A stretch of DNA of 64,000 bases from Lagopus muta (taxonomy: Eukaryota > Chordata > Aves > Galliformes > Phasianidae): contig NC_064437.1 of assembly GCF_023343835.1 (NCBI RefSeq), positions 53,704,972 to 53,768,971 on the forward strand, in the 5' to 3' direction. The position numbers and the translations under genes are program-made. The notes beneath the pieces were generated by a model. It was not told the DNA's origin and did not search any database. It saw only the letters and a list, made by a program, of their open reading frames with translations. Shown here piece by piece: positions 26,982-37,600 of the stretch; position 1 is the first letter of the stretch; every line of letters starts with the position of its first letter.

Positions 26982-27007
26982 TTTTTTTTTTGGGGGGGGG
27001 GGGGGGG
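26982..27007 (+). repeat. Poly-T/poly-G tract (T10 G16)
   Basis: Ten T residues run directly into sixteen G residues, followed by a purine-rich GGGA stretch. It is likely length-variable and able to form a G-quadruplex on the plus strand. Confidence 0.9.
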
Positions 27008-28609
27008 AGGGAGAGGGGGAGGTTTGTGGTTTTGACGCAGTTTCCTGAAAATCCTGCCTCATCCTGCCAGGGGCTGAGCAAATGCACATCCCAGGCCTCT
27101 GCGGTGGGGGAGAGAAGGAGAGAAAAGCAGCGAGGGAGAGAAAAAAGCCTTTGCCAAACTGGCCTGACCAGAATGTGACACAAGAGCAGGAAATGAGTCA
27201 CTCGGCAGGGCAGCTGCTCGCAGGCATTTCCATAGAAAGAAACCCCACCAGGCAGGGGAGCCGTGCTGCCCTGTTCCTAGCAACCCCAAGCTTGGATAGA
27301 GCACTGAGCATCAGTGGCATCCCCATGTGGATGGGCTGCCCCACATCTAGTTGGGCAACCTGAGCTCCAACCCCAGGCTTGGTTTTTCCACTTGGAGTTG
27401 GACATTCCACCCTGGATCTACCTCAGGATGAAGGAGATCTCCAGTGTTTTCTTTCCACCATTCTTCAGCAGAGCAGAGGGGTCCACAGCCCAACATAATT
27501 TCTGTACATCCCATGCCTCTGACACTCTGTGGGGTGACCTCAGCCACCTCCTGCGGGATTCAGGTGTTGGGTTCCCCTCCCAGAACATTTTTGTTCCTCC
27601 CACCTTCCCCTCACCTTGCTGCCTGCTGCCTGGGGAAGGGGCAGTCCACAAGATGTGCAGCACACCAATCAGGTCCAGCTCAGCCCCAGGAGCTGGGCTA
27701 GGTTTTGTCACTCACAATATTGGTTTTTATCGTGGCTCAGAGGAAATCTCAGGAGTGCAGTGTGTAGGCAGATAGGTAAACCTAGGTAGGGATGCTCCCC
27801 ATCCCAAAATGTTTCCCATCAACGTGAGAGGGAAAGAGATAGGCAGAGAAATAGGACAGGAGACCCCAACTCTAAATAAAGCTGAGGGGAGCTGATACCC
27901 ATCACTCTGCCTCTTGGCAGAGGCGTCCTGAAAAGGAACGCACAGAAAAACTCCGACCATCTGAGCCGGGGTGTACTGCAGGATGCTCACTATGCAGCAG
28001 GGAGAGGGTTGATTCATCACTGGGGCCATTGAGATCTGAAGGCTCTAGACAGGTCCATGGCTGCAGTTAGGAAGTCCTGCTCTATCCCTGCCAACCAGTT
28101 TGAAGTCTTTTGTGACCTCCTCACCGGTGGGAAATGGGTTAACACCAGCCACATGCTTTATTCCCTGCGCGTTTGGGGCCGGATGCACCACATCCCGCAC
28201 AACAGCTGCAGAGCCATTTGGTGAGAGAGCTGTCAGGGGGACAGCCGGCTGCAGAGGGACCCCATGGGACAAATGGCTGCTGCTGGCATCGGGAGCACCC
28301 GGCCCCAACCTGACAAGCGGTGGGACCCCTCCCCGGAGCCCAACTACCCATGCACCAGGCAATAGGGCCAGGGTATGTGCCAGCTGGGCCCTGGTCTGCA
28401 TTGCTGATTGCTGGTTGGGATGTCCTGCACGTCACCAAGGGTGGGACTGGGAGTCTCTGGGATGAGGGTGGTGCTGAGAGTGTGCAGCTCGGTGCAACAG
28501 TGGCAGGGGCAGCCTTCACTTTGGAAGAGCAAAAGGACAGGCCCCAGTGAGCTGTCCTTCCTTGAGGCAGCTGTTACCCACATCTGCATCTCTGAGTGTA
28601 TCTCTGTAC

Positions 28610-29045
28610 ACTGTGTGCGTCTGTATCCCCATCTCCATTCGCATTTCCATCTCCGTGTTATCCCCAACCCTATGTCATTCCCACTCCATTTCCATCTCAT
28701 CACCATCCCCACCCAAATCCCATTCTCATCTCCATCCCGTTGCATCTGCATCTCAATCCAAATACCATTCCTCTCCCCACCTCCATTCCCTCCCATCCCA
28801 TCTGTATCCCCATTCCAACACCATCTCCCCTTGCCTCCCGTTTTCTCATCCTCATCCCCATTCCCTTCTCCCTTCGCCCTTCCCACTCCTATCTCAATTC
28901 CTGTCTGAACCCCATTCCCATCTCCGTCCGATTCCCATCTCAATCCTAACCGAATACCTATTCCCGTGCCCACCTCCATCCCGACCCACCTGTACTTCCA
29001 CGCCGACCCAATTATCACCTCTATTCCCACCCCCACCACGGCCTC
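28610..29045 (+). repeat. Pyrimidine-rich degenerate simple repeat upstream of TRIM8
   Basis: About 430 bases of imperfect CATCTCCATTCCCATCC-like units, nearly lacking G on the plus strand. It ends where the CpG island begins. On the minus strand it keeps a long frame open with Gly/Asp/Glu/Asn-rich translation, which is an artefact of the repeat. Confidence 0.85.
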
Positions 29046-29759
29046 GGTCCCCGCACACCGCGGTGGGCCCCGCACGGCCACGGCCGCTTTAAGGCAGCGC
29101 CGCCCAGCGTCGGGGCGGAGCGCGGTGACGCGTGGCTGGGCGGGCCGGGCCGGGCCGGCTCCCACCGCAGCGCAGCGCGGGGCGGCTCCGAGGCGGTGGC
29201 GGCGGCGCCCGGCGGCCCCACCGGCACTCAGCGGCTGCGGCTCCGGGGCGGGACGCGCCCGCCTCCCCCCGCCCCCGGTCGCTCTCTCCCCGCGGCCGCC
29301 GCCCCCATGGCCGCCCCTCCGGGCCCCCAGCGCCGGGGCTGAGCCGCGCAGCTCCGAGGCGCCGCCCCGCTCTCCCCCCCACCCCTCAACTCCCCCCCCA
29401 CTCGCCCCAACCCCGCAGCTCCCGGGGATCCGCGCCCCCCCCGGCCGCGGCCGCCTCCCGGGGGCGGCGGGAGGAAGGCCGGGCGTGGGGCCGCCGGGCA
29501 GCGCAAGATGGCAGGAGGCGGCGGGGGCGGCCGCGGGGGGCTCTGCTGAGCGGCCCCGACGGGACGCGGGGACACGGGGACGGAGCCCGCAGCCCCCGGC
29601 GGGGCGGGGGCAGAGCGCGGCGGAGAGGCGACATTCTTCCGACAGGAGGGGGGGCCGGCTGGGGGGGGTCGGGCTCTTCTTTTTTTTTTTTTCTTTTTTT
29701 TTTTTTTGCGTTTCCCTGCGCCTCCGCTCCGCTCTCCAATAGGGCAGCGCAAAATGGCT

Positions 29760-30574
29760 GAGGGCTGACTCGCCCGGAACCGCACGCTCCGGCCCCGCTC
29801 CGCTCCGCTCAGCCCCCGGCCCCGCCGCGACCCCCGCCCGCTCGGCGCATTGTTCCGGGGCGGGGGAGCAGGGCAGCCCCGCTCGGAGCCCCTCCGGTCT
29901 TTTTTTGCCTCTCTCCGAAGAGGACGCGGCCCCCCGTGAGAACCCCGGCAGGTTGATTTGGGGCTCTCCCCTCCCTCCCTTTGCGAAACCCATTTTCTTT
30001 TTCATTCCTATTTATGAACGGAGGCAGCGCCTGAATGGTTGGCCTGTCCTCCGCTCAGCTCTCCCATTCACCACCTCACAATTCCGAAGCAGCCGAGAGG
30101 GTTTTTTCCCCTCGTTTTTTATCCTCTCTTGTCTTTTTGCCCCCTCTTCTTATTATTTTTCTTTATTTTTGCTGCAAACCTTTGGGGCTGCGGAGAGAAT
30201 TCGTGGGTTTTTGTTGGCTTTTTTTTTTAATTATTTCACCGTCGTCATCGTCGCTGTTATTTTTTTTTCTTCTCAATTTGCCCAGTCTTCCTCCTTTTCC
30301 CGTTTTGGATCTTAACCCTTTGATCTGCCTCCTTTAAAAGACTCCGATTCCGAGCTCGCATCGCGGAGAAAGCCGGGATAAAGCCCGGAGGCAGCCCAGC
30401 CGCTCTGCTGTAGTCAGCTGGGGGGGGTGGGGGCGACAGAAGTCCCTTTAAAATATTGAATGTCGGCGGCGAACCCAAGGAACGAAAAATCAAACCCGGA
30501 GCGCTGAATTTCGGAGCTTTATATGGAACGCGGAGCGCGGCGCTGGATTTTGTATGGATTTCTTTCAACCTTCG
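29760..30574 (+). other. TRIM8: Putative TRIM8 5'UTR exon (non-coding first exon)
   Basis: A perfect donor, CG/GTAAGT, sits at 30574/30575 inside the CpG-rich leader. A strong acceptor, CTTCCCATTGCAG, ends at 31002, only 80 bases before the TRIM8 ATG. Together they imply a leader exon ending at 30574 and a 428-base intron. The 5' limit given is a guess placed at the YY1-like motif. A second possible acceptor (CGCCACAG after a poly-T tract) ends at about 30746. Confidence 0.45.
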
Positions 30575-31031
30575 GTAAGTTTTGATTCACCCTGCATGCA
30601 GCTGAGAGGAGACCCATTGCTGCTGGGGGCTCTTAAGACTTTGGGCTGTAAATCCTCCAATATCGCATTGCTGGCTTGTTGGCTTTTTTTCTTTTTCTTT
30701 TTTTTTTTTTTTTAAACTGTTTGCGTTTTTAACCGAACGCCACAGATATGGCCCCGTCCCCGGAGGCGTTCAAGGCCGGCTTGGATCGGGTCCTGGTCCC
30801 TGATCTGCTGGTCGGCACCCAGCCCACAGCAGGGGCTTGGAGCTGGATGAGCTCTGGGGTCCCCCCCGACTGAAGCCATTCCGTGGCGTTTTCTCTCTCG
30901 AGATTCCTCGAGTGCTGCCCCGTGGCTCCTCGTGCCCTCGGTTTTGAGCTCCGTGGGGCGGAGGGGCAGCCTGGCCGTTCACCCCAACGCTTCCCATTGC
31001 AGGGCGACGCGACCCCGGTGCCCGTCTGTAG
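30523..31031 (+). other. Short upstream ORF in the predicted spliced TRIM8 leader
   Basis: ATG at 30523 reads MERGARRWILYGFLSTF up to the donor. If spliced to 31003 it continues GRRDPGARL and stops at TAG 31029-31031, giving 26 codons and ending 50 bases before the TRIM8 start. The start context is weak at -3 (T) with G at +4. Such an upstream ORF could lower TRIM8 translation. It depends on the predicted intron and has no known protein match. Confidence 0.3.
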
Positions 31032-31081
31032 ACCCAACTGAGACATTTGGTGGGGAGAGCCGCCAGCGAGCGCCGGCAGCG

Positions 31082-31651
31082 ATGGCCGAGAACTGGAAGA
31101 ACTGTTTTGAGGAGGAGCTCATCTGCCCCATCTGCCTGCACGTCTTCGTGGAGCCCGTCCAGCTCCCCTGCAAGCACAACTTCTGCCGGGGCTGCATCGG
31201 TGAGGCGTGGGCCAAGGAGACGGGCTTGGTGCGCTGTCCGGAGTGCAACCAGGCGTACAACCAGAAGCCCAACCTGGAGAAGAACCTGAAGCTCACCAAC
31301 ATCGTGGAGAAGTTCAACTCTCTCAACCTGGAGAAGCCTCCCTCTGTCTTGCACTGCGTCTTCTGCCGCCGGGGCCCGCCGCTGCCCGCACAGAAGATCT
31401 GCTTGAGGTGCGAGGCCCCGTGCTGCCAGTCCCACGTCCAGACCCACCTGCAGCAGCCCTCCACGGCCCGTGGGCACCTCCTGGTGGAGGCGGACGACGT
31501 GCGGGCCTGGAGCTGCCCCCAGCACAATGCCTACCGCCTGTACCACTGCGAGGCCGAGCAGGTGGCCGTCTGCCAGTTCTGCTGCTACTACAGCGGGGCC
31601 CACCAGGGACACTCGGTCTGCGATGTGGAGATCCGGCGCAATGAGATCAGG
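31082..31651 (+). CDS. TRIM8: TRIM8 coding exon 1: RING and both B-boxes
   Basis: Encodes residues 1-190, MAENWKNCFEEELICPICLH at the start and VCDVEIRRNEIR at the end, closing in phase 0 at donor GTGAGT (31652). It holds the complete RING finger, B-box 1 (LHCVFCRRGPPLPAQKICL region) and B-box 2 (CPQHNAYRLYHCEAEQVAVC region). The exon lies within the 3' flank of the CpG island. Confidence 0.98.
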
Positions 31652-34600
31652 GTGAGTCCCATGTCCGCTGAGGCCCGTGAGATGTCGCCATGATCTCCGC
31701 CCAGTGGAGCGTCCGTGGGTGGGATGCACGTCTTGGAGGTTGGTTGGCCACCACACTTGAGATCGTGGTCCCTGTGTGAGACCTGGTGGTGGTCTCCACC
31801 CCGTGGAGCAGCCACGGTGGGTGCATTGGATGGTCATTTGACCGCCGTGCTCCAGGTCTGGCCACTGTGCTCCATAGGAGGTGCTGGGGTAGTGGTCCTG
31901 AGCCCACCGTGCTATGCGGCCACCTTGGGAGGGTTGAGGAGGTGCTGGGTGTTCTGAGCCCACCGTGCTGCGAGACCACTGGGGAGAGCTTGAGGAGGTT
32001 CCCCACCATTGTAGAGGCTGTGTTGGGCAGGAGCCTCTTCATGGTGGTTCTCAGCTGGGGATTCTTCCTCTGCCTCCTGGATCTGTGGCATGCCATGTTT
32101 GTTTCCCAACAGGCTCATGTGTGTGTAGCATCTACCCAAAAGCCATCCTCCTGGCCAACACCGCGGCCTGTTGTTGTAGAGCTTTGCCAGTGCCCTCTGC
32201 AGCACTGGGGCAGCCAGGAGGAAGTCGGCAGGAGCAGACATGTTAGATCGTGGCTTGGCCGGGCACGGCAGGGAAGGCCAAATTGCAAGGATGGGGCCTC
32301 CTGTGGGGGTCTGCTGGGCCCTTGGTGTCCCCTTGGTGCTGGGTGGGGGTCCCGGTACTGAGGAGGAGGTGATTGGAGATTTCAGCCCTGCCGTGGTTCA
32401 GAGTCAGCTGGTGGCTGTTCAGTGACATGCATTAAAATTTGACAGTGGGTGGTGGTGTGTGTAGGGGGGGCAGGGGGTGAGGAGCCCTGAAATGCGGATC
32501 CAGGCACCCGACTCCGGGATGACAAAGCCGCTGTGCGACAGGGACGTGGTCCTGGCCATTGTAAGGCTGGTGAATGTCAGAGCCCGGCTCTTCCCACCGT
32601 CCTCCCCTTCCTCCTGTATGGCCGGCACCGGATGAGCTTCGTGTTAGGCATTCAGCAGAGATGTGGCTTCTTGCTCCGGGGGGCCCAGGGTTGGGTTTTG
32701 GCCAAATAGTGCTTTTTCTAATCAGGATAAAGGGGCGGCGGGGGCCTGCCCCCAGTCCCTGCGGCAGCGGGAGGCATTGGGTTTGGGGAAAGTGAGTCGG
32801 CCGTGCCTGTGGCTGGGCCATCTGGCAGAGGCTTTCACCACGGCTCCACACCCTGAGGGGTATCACACAGCCTCGCTGTCACCCTGGTGCCCCCCGCCCA
32901 CCTCGACCCTTCTGGAGGGCCCCGGCGCTCGTCCGACAAATAAATATTTAACAATGAATTGAATGGTGATTACTGTAAAATGGGGATGATTTCCTGTGTA
33001 TTTTAATGTTGCCAAAATGAGTCACCATTTAGCAATAAAAAAAAAAAAAAAAAGGAGTCATAAATAAAAATTGCAGTATAATTACTTTCCAATTGGATGG
33101 CCAGGCCTGCGGGGGGGGTGGGGGAGCGGCTCCCAGCCTGAGCTCACAGGAAGGTTATTTTCCTCTCAAGGTTTTTTGGGGGAAAACCAGAGACCTCCGT
33201 GGAGGTGCCACACGCGCTGGGAGGGGAAGGACCCAGGCAGGCTGACGGAGAAGGGCTGTTCTGCTTCTATTTATAGGGAATGGTTTTGGTCTCCCTGGCA
33301 GGGCGGGGGATCCACCCCAGCGGGCAGGGATGGGGACCCGGAGTGTTTTTCCAGGTCCTTTTCCAGGACGCTTTGATCTCATCGATCCTTGCTTTCTGCA
33401 TTTTTCTGTTGCTGTGCCGTCGTTAGGGCTGCATGTTGGTGTTCCAAACGACCTGGCAGAAAGCAAGGCCAAATTTTGGCCCTGCTGTAAAATCTGAGGA
33501 TGTGCGGCTGGGTGGTGAAGGGTCTGTGTAGTAAAGCCACAGACTTACGGTGTGACCTTGGCCAAATCCCTTAGAACCTCCATCACTGCCTTATCTTAAT
33601 TTCCCATCCCTGCAGTGATCAGCGTGTCTCTTCTCACCGTTGGGTGTTCAGCTGGGGAATGGGGTAGTGGTAGTGTCCCTGCTATGGCTCTCTATTCTCA
33701 TGGACCAAGAGTGTAGCTACATCAGCCCCAAACTGGGCCACGTGCGTGTCCCCATCCCTTGTGCGCTCAGCGGCGATGGCTGCCTGTGCGCCGATGTCAG
33801 CATAAGATTCCGGGCTGCTGGCTGGCTCCACACTGGGGGATGCGCTCCTGGAGCATCGTGCGTCCCTGCCAGCAAGTGGCCCTGAGAGATTTGTTCCGTG
33901 CGCGCCTCTGGGAAGCTCGTAACTGAGAAGTGAGTCAAAGTTTGGAGGCTCAGAGCCTCATCCTCCGCCCGGTGTCTGGCACGTGGGTTACGGGCGTGGG
34001 ATTGACCCAGTGGCAGAGGCGGCCCCGGGGGCCAGGAGGCTGCAGTGCCCTCTGCCGTCATTGTTCCCTGCAGCCCACCTCAGGGGGCTTTGTGCCGGGC
34101 AGGCGGGGGCTTGGAGCCCTTTGGGGAGCAGACCCAGTGCTTCCTGAGCTCGTGTGGTGCCCAGCATCGTGGACCCGCCGAGCCCTGGCTCACAGCTGGG
34201 TGAACCCAAAGGTGCAAGCGTAACGCAAGCAGTAAATAAAATATGTGGTTAATCTTGCTTTTGTGGGCGTATCAGCGCCTACCTCCCCTTCCCCCCCCCC
34301 GTGAGATGTTTTCTCCTTTGTTTCCTGTTTTTGTAGTGCTTAAAGAGGAAAAAAAAAAACCCATGCTGACAACCCACCCTCTTTTTGTGCTTCTTGACGT
34401 GGTGTTTGTGTCGAGGTCTTGAAACGAAACATTTTTTCCTTCCATCTTTGCTGCAGAAGCCATTTACCTCCCAAACCAGGGCACGGGGGACCTTCTCCTG
34501 GATTGAAATTGGGAAGTTCCCCCAGTCGGAGGAGGGTGCCCCCTAAGTATTTTTGTTTGCCCAGCACCAAGACAGGAGCACAAGTGGGAAGGCAGCAGCC

Positions 34601-37600
34601 AAAGAAGGACGTGTGAAAGGGGCTCACCCGAATGTTTGCTGGGTACCGCTGCGATTGTCCCACCGTTGTGTGGGATGTGGTTGGTTATACTGCTGCTGGA
34701 GGTGCTGGAGGTGGAAGGGATTGGCTGGGGGCTCTGCTCCTGCTTTGGTAACATTTCAAGGCTCAGAGGCAGCTTCCCCCTGACCTTGCTTCTTGCACCG
34801 TGTGGGAAGTCGGGAGAAAATCCCGCTGCCTTCTGAAAACTCCAGCACGTCAGAACGAAGAGGAGGCGGACGCGCCATGACCTGCGGGAGGTTTGGGAAC
34901 CAGCTCTGCAGGGTGTCTGGCTCTGACACCAGAGGCACCTGGCAGTGTGCGTGTCCCTTGTCCCATCCCCATGCTCCCCTATGTGCCATGGGTGCGGAGA
35001 TGGCACCCAGCAAGCCCTAGTGCTGGGGCCGTGTGGTCGGCTCCGCCGCAGGCTTGAGCTGCTGTAGGTCGATTTACTCCGGAACAGGTTTGGTGACTTG
35101 CTATGGGGTGGATTTTTATGGGCTCACTTATTTTCCAGATGAGTTGTTTATGAGGAGCGTGGCATGCAGCCCACGGAGGCACTGTGAGTGCAAGGACCCG
35201 AGTTCTCTGGTGTGAATTGAGTGTTGTGGTGCCTGGCAGGCACTCCTCAGAGCTCTCTGAACATACCTGGTCCCCATGGTAGGCCCTGCTGAATAGAGGC
35301 TGTGCAGGTCTTTGAGGTGAAACCAGCATTTGCCTCTCCTGGGGTCTGGATGCAGGGCTTTTCTTGCTGAGCTTGAGCACTTCCCTTGCCTGTAACCTGT
35401 CAAGTCCCCAGCAGTTGCTTGCTTTAGACCTGCAGCCACAAGTTGTCTGCACAGTCACCCAAGAATTGACAGAGGAGGTGGGGGACACAGGCATCCACTG
35501 CCTGCAGTGGGAGGAAGGAGGTGAAGAGGAGGAGGAGGGACCATGCCGAAGGATGCTGTCTTCCCACAGTGGAAAGTGCTGTGTGGATGGGTGCTGGTGA
35601 GGAGCAGGGTGGGAGGGGGAAGGAGGCAGTCATCTGAAGGGCTCGAGCCAGGGGTGCAGGGGTAGAGATGTAGCATTGGGGGACGTGGCTTGGTGGCCAT
35701 GGGGTGGGTTGATGGGGTTGATGGTTGATCTTAGAGGTCTTTTCCGATGAATGATTCTATGGTTCTTCCCATTCCTCAGCCGCTTGGGAGCCAGGGAACA
35801 CTGGGAACCTCCTCTTCCCCTCCCATGGCTCTGCTAAAGCACTGACCGCAAGCCATCCCAGAGCCGCGGTGGTGCCCAGGAGCCCATGCTGATGGGCCTC
35901 TGCCCCTTCCCGAGGGGGGCAGAGCTCAGGGGGGCCGGAGGAGGAGGAGGCAGATTTCCATGGCTCACAAAGGGCACAAGCGATCTGATCCATGCAACTG
36001 CCCAAGAATAAAGAAGCTCTTACATTGCTGGCTGCCCTGACCTCTCTGCGTTCTGTTTGAGGGGACAGCGTGTGACCACACAGGGATTTCTCCGCTACGC
36101 TTTGCAGGAAGGCGACGGGCTTCAGTCCCCAGCTCTGCCTGCACGCTGCTGTATTTTTGCTATTTTTGCTGGTTACCTATCTGTTTGCTGGAAGTCTTGG
36201 TATGCTGGGGTAATTTTTCTTTCCTTCTCTTTAATTTCTTGTAATTTTTTTTTATTTTAAATCTGACCCTGAAATGAGGCTGAGAGCAGCAGTGCTTCCA
36301 GAGCAGGGACAAAAGTAACCAGGAAACACAGGGCAAGAGAGGAGGGATCGACACCGAAACAATGAAATAGCCAAGCAAGGGAAGGCTGAATGCTCAATAG
36401 CACAGGGCTTTGCAGAAATGCCTGGCTAGTGCAGTATTTTATAATCAGCTTCTGTGCTGGGCTGGCCTGCAACAGTAGTGTGATGGGGGAGGAATGCTTT
36501 GAATTAGCTGGATGCCAGAATTAATTCTGTCAGAACTCAAATGTACATGTATGTACAGACTTATAAATAAGCACTTGGAGCTAGATGCTGCTTTGCCACG
36601 CAGGCTCTGGGGCAGAATCTGGTCTGGCCTTGCTTTTTTCTTGGGGGGAAAAACTGAAATGCTGCAGATCTGTAGCAGTGGCTGGTGACTTTGTCAAGTT
36701 GCTGCGTTCATCGCAGCCTGCAGGCTTGGGAGGTGCTGGCTTGTTGCAGGAAGGGGGTGGCTTGATGGAGCCAGAGCTTGGGTTTGTGTGAGCTTCAGTC
36801 GCGGTACACAATTGAAGCTCCATTTGCTGGTAGGGAAGATGGGGCAGATGCTACAGGGAGCTGTGGGGTTTGTGGGACACGGGCAAGGGATGTCTTCCCC
36901 TTCCCATCATCATCCATAGGAGGAGGTCTGGTAGAGGCACCCAGCTCTTCCCTGCCCAGGAGGGCTGAAGGCACCGTGGTTGGGAACGGGAGGAGATGCC
37001 TGCTCCCAAACATGGAGGGATGGGCGGTTGTTTGCAAGCACGAGATGCTGGATGCACGCAAGAGATGTTACATCTGTCCTCCAGATGAACTCCGGGAAGA
37101 GGTTCCCAGTGCTGGATCCTTCCTGATAAGGGCAGCTCTGGCCCCTTCTCACCAGGGGACCGTGCCTGCCTGCTCTCTGCCTTGTGATGTGCCTGTGGTG
37201 GTGACAGGAGCGAAGTCTCTGTCTCAGAGCAGCGCCCTGCTGTTCTGGAGCCGTGGCTCCTGCATACCACGCTCTCAAAACGCTCCGTTTGCTGGTCCGG
37301 TGCACCACAACTGCCAGAAAATACATAAATTAGCAGCAAGTGATTTAATTCCTCTGCCTTTTCTCCCCCTTTCCGCACTCTTCTCTCTCCCCGTACCTCT
37401 CCTGTCTCAGCTCCCTGCTCTGTGCCTGCTCTGGGGGGGTGGCTCCAGCGCGGGTTGCAAACAAGAGAGCTGCGGATGGCTCCAGATGAGGCAGTTGGCA
37501 GGGAGTGACGTTCCGGATGGCTGTGTCTCTCTGAAATATGAGTGCACGCTGTCAGGCCAGCCGGCTGCAGGACGCGGCGCTGGGCTGCCCCTCTCCCCCC

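Larger units (their letters stand above)
23986..28560. other. SUFU-TRIM8 intergenic region
   Basis: No gene was recognised. Contents listed separately are a homeodomain-motif cluster at 24600-24730, an ancient CR1 remnant at 25230-25495 and a poly-T/poly-G tract at 26982-27007. Another AATAAA occurs at about 24091. The open frames here are those expected by chance in moderately GC-rich DNA. Confidence 0.75.
29040..31060 (+). promoter_or_regulatory. TRIM8 CpG-island promoter and 5' leader region
   Basis: The region is extremely GC- and CpG-rich from about 29040 to 29900, and CpG remains high up to the coding exon. There is a CCAAT box at 29736-29740. Two copies of a 17-base motif containing a YY1-type ATGGC core lie at 29496-29512 and 29742-29758. 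No TATA box was seen. The features fit a TATA-less, dispersed or YY1-positioned start near 29.5-29.8 kb, but the exact transcription start site is inferred. Confidence 0.75.

Noticed and set aside
28344-30005. 553-codon open frame on the minus strand
   Set aside because: It runs through the pyrimidine-rich simple repeat and the CpG island of TRIM8. The translation is Gly/Asn/Asp/Glu repeats and Arg/Ala/Pro/Gly strings, as expected from composition, with no domain.
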